From assembly GCF_001422365.1 (NCBI RefSeq), contig NZ_LMMT01000038.1:201979-265978 (forward strand): a stretch of DNA of 64,000 nt, written 5' to 3'. Under the pieces are notes generated by a model. It worked only from the letters and a program-made list of their open reading frames with translations, was not told the DNA's origin and did no database searches. How positions within the stretch are numbered: position 1 is the stretch's first letter; every line of letters starts with the position of its first letter. The stretch is from Pseudorhodoferax sp. Leaf265. GTDB taxonomy: Bacteria > Pseudomonadota > Gammaproteobacteria > Burkholderiales > Burkholderiaceae_C. Shown piece after piece: positions 60,224 through 64,000 of the stretch. Made by a program: the position numbers and the translations under genes.

Positions 60224-61912
60224 ATGCCTTCCCCTGCTTCCGACGCCTGGCCCGAGAACGCCTGGATCTCGCGCGCCGGCCAGCCCGTGCAGACCGTCAC
60301 CAGCGGCCCGCTGGCCGGCCTGGCGTTCGCGGCCAAGGACAACATCGACGCAGCCGGCTTCGCCACCACGGCCGCCTGTCCGGCCTTCGCCTTTGAGCCC
60401 GCGCAGCACGCCAGCGTGGTGCAGCGCCTGCTCGATGCCGGTGCGGCCCTGCTGGGCAAGACCAACCTGGACCAGTTCGCCTGCGGCCTGAACGGCACGC
60501 GCTCACCCTATGGTCCGGTGCCGAATGCGGTCAACCCCGCCTATGTGTCGGGCGGCTCCAGCTCGGGCTCGGCCTACGTGGTGGCCACGGGCGAGGCCGA
60601 CTTCGCGCTGGGCACCGACACGGCCGGCTCGGGCCGCGTGCCGGCGGGCCTCAACAACATCGTCGGCATCAAGCCCAGCAAGGGCCTCATCAGCGCACGC
60701 GGCGTGGTGCCGGCCGCGCAGAGCGTGGACTGCGTCTCCATCTTCGCGCGCACCGTGGATGTGGCGGCCCGCGTGCTGGCCGTGGCCCAGGGCTACGACG
60801 CCGAGGACCCCTATGCGCGCCGTTTGCAGATGGCCACCACGCCGCTGCCGGCCGCGTTCCGCTTCGGCGTGCCGACGCCGCTGGAGTTCTGCGGCGACGC
60901 GCAGGCGGAGCAGGCCTTCGCCCAGGCCATCGAACGTCTGCGCGCACTGGGCGGCACGCCCGTGGACATCGACTACGCACCGCTGGCCGGCGCCGCCGCC
61001 TTGCTCTACGAGAGCGCGCTCGTGGCCGAGCGCTACGCCGCCGTGCGCCCCTTCGTCGATGCGCACCCGGACGAGATCGTCGAGCCCGTGCGCAGCATCC
61101 TCCTGGCCGGCAAGGGCTACAGCGCGGCCGACCTCGTGGACGCCCAGACCCGGCTGCGCGCCTTCGGCCAGCAGGCCGCTGCGATGTGGCAGGGCATCGA
61201 CGTGCTGCTGGTGCCCACCGCGCCCACGCACTACACCGTGGCGCAGATGCAGGCCGACCCGGTGGCGCTGAACCGCAACCTGGGCGCCTACACCAACTTC
61301 GTCAATTTGCTGGACTACGCCGCCATCTCGGTGCCCAGCAGCCTGCGGCCCGACGGCCTGCCCTTCGGCATCACGCTGATCGGCCCGGCAGGCAGCGACT
61401 GGCAGCTGGCCGAGCTGGGCCAGCGCTACCACCATGCCACCGGGCTCACGCTGGGCGCAACCGGCCAGCCCTTGCCGGCGCCCGCGCCCATCGCCGCGCT
61501 GCAACCGGCCGCGACCGTGGACGTGGTCGTCGTCGGCGCCCACCTGTCGGGCCTGCCGCTCAACGGCCAGCTGACCGAGCGCGGCGCAGTGCTGCTGCGC
61601 GCCGACGAGACCGCGCCCGACTACCGGCTGTTCGCCTTGCCCGGCACGGTGCCACCCAAGCCCGGCCTGTTGCGCGTGGCGCCGGGCCGCGGCGCGCGCA
61701 TCGCGGTCGAGGTCTGGCGCATGCCGGCCACGGCCTACGGCAGCTTCGTCGCACTGATCCCGCCGCCGCTGGGCATCGGCACGCTGCTGCTCGCCGACGG
61801 CAGCCAGGCCCAGGGCTTCGTCTGCGAACCCCTGGCGCTGGAAGGCGCGCAGGACATCAGCCACTTCGGCGGCTGGCGCGCATTCCTGCGCGACCGCGCC
61901 GCCGCTTCCTGA
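60224..61912 (+). CDS. atzF: Allophanate hydrolase
   Basis: 562 residues with two parts. The N-terminal amidase-signature domain has Lys in FAAKDNIDAAG, GGSSSGSAYVVATGEADFALGTDTAGSGRVPAG and GIKPSKGLISARGVVPAAQS. The C-terminal ~110-residue domain (VVVGAHLSGLPLNGQLTERGA onward) is the AtzF/DUR1-type domain. The enzyme splits allophanate to CO2 and ammonia in urea, biuret, cyanurate or guanidine breakdown. No urea carboxylase is in the window; the ABC transporter gene after it continues past the edge. Confidence 0.92.
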   Translation: MPSPASDAWPENAWISRAGQPVQTVTSGPLAGLAFAAKDNIDAAGFATTAACPAFAFEPAQHASVVQRLLDAGAALLGKTNLDQFACGLNGTRSPYGPVPNAVNPAYVSGGSSSGSAYVVATGEADFALGTDTAGSGRVPAGLNNIVGIKPSKGLISARGVVPAAQSVDCVSIFARTVDVAARVLAVAQGYDAEDPYARRLQMATTPLPAAFRFGVPTPLEFCGDAQAEQAFAQAIERLRALGGTPVDIDYAPLAGAAALLYESALVAERYAAVRPFVDAHPDEIVEPVRSILLAGKGYSAADLVDAQTRLRAFGQQAAAMWQGIDVLLVPTAPTHYTVAQMQADPVALNRNLGAYTNFVNLLDYAAISVPSSLRPDGLPFGITLIGPAGSDWQLAELGQRYHHATGLTLGATGQPLPAPAPIAALQPAATVDVVVVGAHLSGLPLNGQLTERGAVLLRADETAPDYRLFALPGTVPPKPGLLRVAPGRGARIAVEVWRMPATAYGSFVALIPPPLGIGTLLLADGSQAQGFVCEPLALEGAQDISHFGGWRAFLRDRAAAS

Positions 61913-61945
61913 CCCCTTGATCCACCGCCTTTGCAGGAGAAAACC

Positions 61946-62953
61946 ATGCTGAACCGCCCCCTCACCCCGTCCCCGGCCCGCCGCCGCCTGCTGCAGACGG
62001 CCGGCGCCTCGGCCGCGCTGGCCGCGCTCGGCGCGCCGCTGGCCGTGCACGCCCAGGCCGGCCCCAAGATCCGCGTCGGCTACTGGCCCATCGCGGCCGG
62101 CCTGCCGTTCTACGCCGCTGTCGAACTCGGCTACTTCAAGGAGGCCGGCCTCAACGTCGAGCCGCTCAAGTTCGCGGGCGCCCAGCAGATCATGGAGGGC
62201 ATGCTGTCCGACCGTTGCGACGGCAGCGCCAATGGCACGGGCTCGGCCAACATCGCCATCGGCGAGATCGCCGCGCCGGGCAGCTTCAAGATCTTCTGCT
62301 CCAACCCCAGCAACGCCAAGAACGTGCTGGACCAGGTCATCGTGCCGGCCGCCAGCACGGCCAAGGTGATGGCCGACCTCAAGGGCAAGCGCGTGGGCTC
62401 GGGCCCCGGCATCCAGAACGTGACGCTGGCCAAGACCGTGCTGGAGCGTGGCGGTGCCACCGGCGTGACCGTGGTCGAACTGCCCATCGGCCAGCACGTG
62501 GCGGCGCTCGCGGCAGGCCAGCTGGACGGCTGCTACACGCTGGAGCCCACCGGCACCATCGGCCGCATGAACGGCACCACCAAGGCGCTGGAGTCCGGCG
62601 TGATCGCCAAGTACGTGCTGGGCGACCCGATGGCGCCCTGGTTCGGCGGCTCGGCCTCGCTGACGGCGGCCTTCATCAAGAAGAACCCGGCCGAGGCCAA
62701 GAAGTTCATCACCGCCTACGCCAAGGGCGTGGCGTACGTGCGCAGCAAGCCCGACGAGGCGCGCCAGTACCTCAAGGGCTACACCGCCATCGAGGGGCCG
62801 CTGACCGGCGAGGTGCCGCTGGCCGCGTACACCATGTACGACGAATTCAAGCCGGCCGATGTGGCGCACTTCCAGAAGTTCTTCGACCTGTTCAGCGAGA
62901 AGGGCATCTTCTCCTCGCGGCTCATGGTCGAGAGCATGCTCTACAAGGGTTAA
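61946..62953 (+). CDS. ABC transporter substrate-binding protein, NMT1/SsuA type
   Basis: 335 residues: Tat-like leader (ARRRLLQTAGASAALAALGAPLAVHAQ) and an NMT1/SsuA-type fold, IRVGYWPIAAGLPFYAAVELGYFKEAGLNVEPL, FAGAQQIMEGMLSDRCDGSANGTGSANI and LKGKRVGSGPG. CAGGAGAAAACC is a good ribosome site. It follows atzF by 33 bases and precedes a permease gene. In this context the ligand may be a urea-, biuret- or guanidine-like nitrogen compound, but nitrate/sulfonate-group proteins are broad. Confidence 0.88.
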   Translation: MLNRPLTPSPARRRLLQTAGASAALAALGAPLAVHAQAGPKIRVGYWPIAAGLPFYAAVELGYFKEAGLNVEPLKFAGAQQIMEGMLSDRCDGSANGTGSANIAIGEIAAPGSFKIFCSNPSNAKNVLDQVIVPAASTAKVMADLKGKRVGSGPGIQNVTLAKTVLERGGATGVTVVELPIGQHVAALAAGQLDGCYTLEPTGTIGRMNGTTKALESGVIAKYVLGDPMAPWFGGSASLTAAFIKKNPAEAKKFITAYAKGVAYVRSKPDEARQYLKGYTAIEGPLTGEVPLAAYTMYDEFKPADVAHFQKFFDLFSEKGIFSSRLMVESMLYKG

Positions 62954-63084
62954 GGACCCGCGAACGAACTGCTTACACCCACGCGAGGCCCCTATGACCA
63001 CCTGCTTCCACCGTCAACGTGCTGCCGAGGGCCTCGCCCTGCGGGCCAGGGCACGGCAGCCCGCATGCGGGCGTTGCAGTCCTT

Positions 63085-63104
63085 GCCCTGGCATGAGCCA
63101 GGGC
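63085..63104. repeat. Stem-loop between binding-protein and permease genes
   Basis: GCCCTGGC-ATGA-GCCAGGGC, an 8-bp perfect stem with a four-base loop, in a 227-bp gap within an ABC transporter operon. Such hairpins often protect the upstream mRNA and lower expression of the permease relative to the binding protein. No T-tract follows. Confidence 0.55.
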
Positions 63105-63180
63105 GGCGGCCTGCGCCTACGCCTGCGGGCCGCCGCACCCTGTCGTGGGCGCGATCAGTCCATTCGCGGGTTCTAAGGCC

Positions 63181-64000
63181 ATGGCCGCCACGCCCTCCAC
63201 CGTGAAGCCCTGGACGCCGCCCGCGGCCCAGGCCACGACCAGCGCACCCAAGGCGCCGGTCTGGGACAAGGTGCTGCCCTTCATCGGCCCCATCGCTCTG
63301 TTCATCCTGTGGGACCTGGTGGTGCGCACCGGCATGATCAAGGCGCTGCTGCTGCCGCCGCCGCTCGACGCGCTGGGCACGCTCATCAAGGGCCTGTGGG
63401 GCGGGCCGCTGCTGACGGACTTCGCCGTCACGGTCTGGCGCACGCTGCAGGCCTTCTTCATCGCCGCGGCCATCGGCGTGCCGCTCGGGGTGCTGCTGGG
63501 CAGCAACGAGAAGGCCTACCGCAGCGTGGAGTTCCTGATCGACTTCTTCCGCTCCACGCCCAGCTCGGCGCTGATCCCGCTGTTCCTCATGATCTTCGGC
63601 GTCTCCGACGTCAACAAGATCGCCATCGCCGCGTTCGGCGCCTTCCTGATCGTGGTGTTCAACAGCGCCTACGGCGTCATCAACGCGCGCAAGCAGCGCG
63701 TGATGGCGGCCAGGGTGATGGGCGCCACGCGCTGGCAGGTGTTCAAGGACGTGCTGATCTGGGAGAGCCTGCAGCCCAGCTTCGTCGGCCTGCGCTCGGC
63801 GGTGTCGATGGCGCTGGTGATCGTGATCGTGGCCGAGATGTTCATCGGCGCCGACTCGGGCCTCGGAAACCGCATCATCAACTCGCAGCAGGTCATGAAC
63901 GTGCGCGACATGTACGCGTCCATCCTCGCGGCGGGAGCCCTGGGCTACGCGCTGAACATCCTGTTCCTGATGCTGGAACGCAAGATCGTGCATTGGAGTG
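63181..64000 (+). CDS. ABC transporter permease, 3' end outside window
   Basis: The frame stays open to the window edge (273 codons). Leader of about 30 residues, then inner-membrane helices and the BPD_transp_1 pattern with EAA-type loop (QRVMAARVMGATRWQVFKDVLIWESLQPSFVGLRSA) and IVAEMFIGADSGLGNRI. SsuC/TauC/NMT1-type permease. It should pair with the binding protein at 61946 and an ATPase encoded beyond the window. Start ATG at 63181 lies just after a stop codon of an upstream short frame. Confidence 0.88.
   Translation, partial: MAATPSTVKPWTPPAAQATTSAPKAPVWDKVLPFIGPIALFILWDLVVRTGMIKALLLPPPLDALGTLIKGLWGGPLLTDFAVTVWRTLQAFFIAAAIGVPLGVLLGSNEKAYRSVEFLIDFFRSTPSSALIPLFLMIFGVSDVNKIAIAAFGAFLIVVFNSAYGVINARKQRVMAARVMGATRWQVFKDVLIWESLQPSFVGLRSAVSMALVIVIVAEMFIGADSGLGNRIINSQQVMNVRDMYASILAAGALGYALNILFLMLERKIVHWS

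Noticed and set aside
62994-63176. 60-codon Arg/Cys-rich ORF between the ABC binding protein and permease
   Set aside because: No ribosome site, composition like non-coding GC-rich DNA, and it contains the stem-loop at 63085.
1-64000. Mobile elements, CRISPR arrays, tRNA or rRNA genes
   Set aside because: No transposase, integrase, repeat-spacer pattern, or tRNA/rRNA sequence was recognised anywhere in the window.

Overview
This is a 64 kb chromosomal window from a high-GC bacterium, most likely a betaproteobacterium of the order Burkholderiales, probably family Comamonadaceae. That placement is inferred from the GC-rich codon use, the several Bug-type and TRAP solute-binding proteins, the many LysR/IclR/MocR/TetR regulators beside catabolic genes, a PEP-CTERM/exosortase operon and the gene content. 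No rRNA, tRNA, CRISPR array, insertion sequence, phage or plasmid gene was seen. Genes are densely packed, with frequent ATGA/GTGA start-stop overlaps.

Layout. 0-4.4 kb: the end of an HD-GYP regulator, then a minus-strand operon of a NTF2-like protein, a FAD amine oxidase-like enzyme and a peptide-type binding protein. 4.5-10.3 kb: a MocR-type regulator, the taurine/sulfonate ABC transporter tauABC, a DUF1090 protein and a TauE/SafE-type exporter. 10.3-14.6 kb: small uncharacterised proteins, a Crp/Fnr regulator and a trypsin-like protease. 14.7-24.9 kb: a second sulfonate block with IclR, GMC alcohol dehydrogenase, TRAP transporter, GNAT, phosphate acetyltransferase, Xsc sulfoacetaldehyde acetyltransferase and another IclR. 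25.1-28.5 kb: cobS/cobT-like chelatase genes and a MOSC protein. 28.5-33.2 kb: a four-gene exosortase operon whose probable substrate is a VIT/VWA protein ending in a PEP-CTERM signal. 33.4-40.6 kb: GFA protein with a Cys-rich leader ORF, fasciclin protein, hydrolase, SDR/TetR pair with a duplicated operator, maleylacetate reductase with a Bug protein, and LysR. 40.6-46.7 kb: CreBC two-component system, a 968-residue three-enzyme protein, RidA and Lrp. 46.8-52.6 kb: a cysteine desulfurase-rhodanese fusion and an operon of Bug protein, flavoprotein, double CMD-domain protein and GcvH-like protein. 52.6-64 kb: a minus-strand cluster (cupin, DUF1445, TRAP transporter, DUF2848, amidase), LysR, allophanate hydrolase and the start of an ABC transporter.

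How it fits together. The clearest pathway is dissimilation of C2 sulfonates: uptake by TauABC or the TRAP system, oxidation of a sulfonated alcohol (isethionate is the best guess) by the GMC enzyme to sulfoacetaldehyde, cleavage by Xsc to acetyl phosphate and sulfite, conversion by Pta to acetyl-CoA, and export of sulfite or a related anion by the TauE-type protein. The last 12 kb looks like uptake and hydrolysis of an unknown amide or cyclic nitrogen compound, with allophanate hydrolase releasing ammonia.

The most novel-looking items are the 968-aa fusion of a lysozyme-like domain, papain-like protease and alpha/beta hydrolase; the one-substrate exosortase operon that includes a GT51 transglycosylase; an 18-codon Cys-rich ORF coupled to the GFA gene; and a 38-codon His-rich mini-ORF coupled at both ends between dctQ and dctM.
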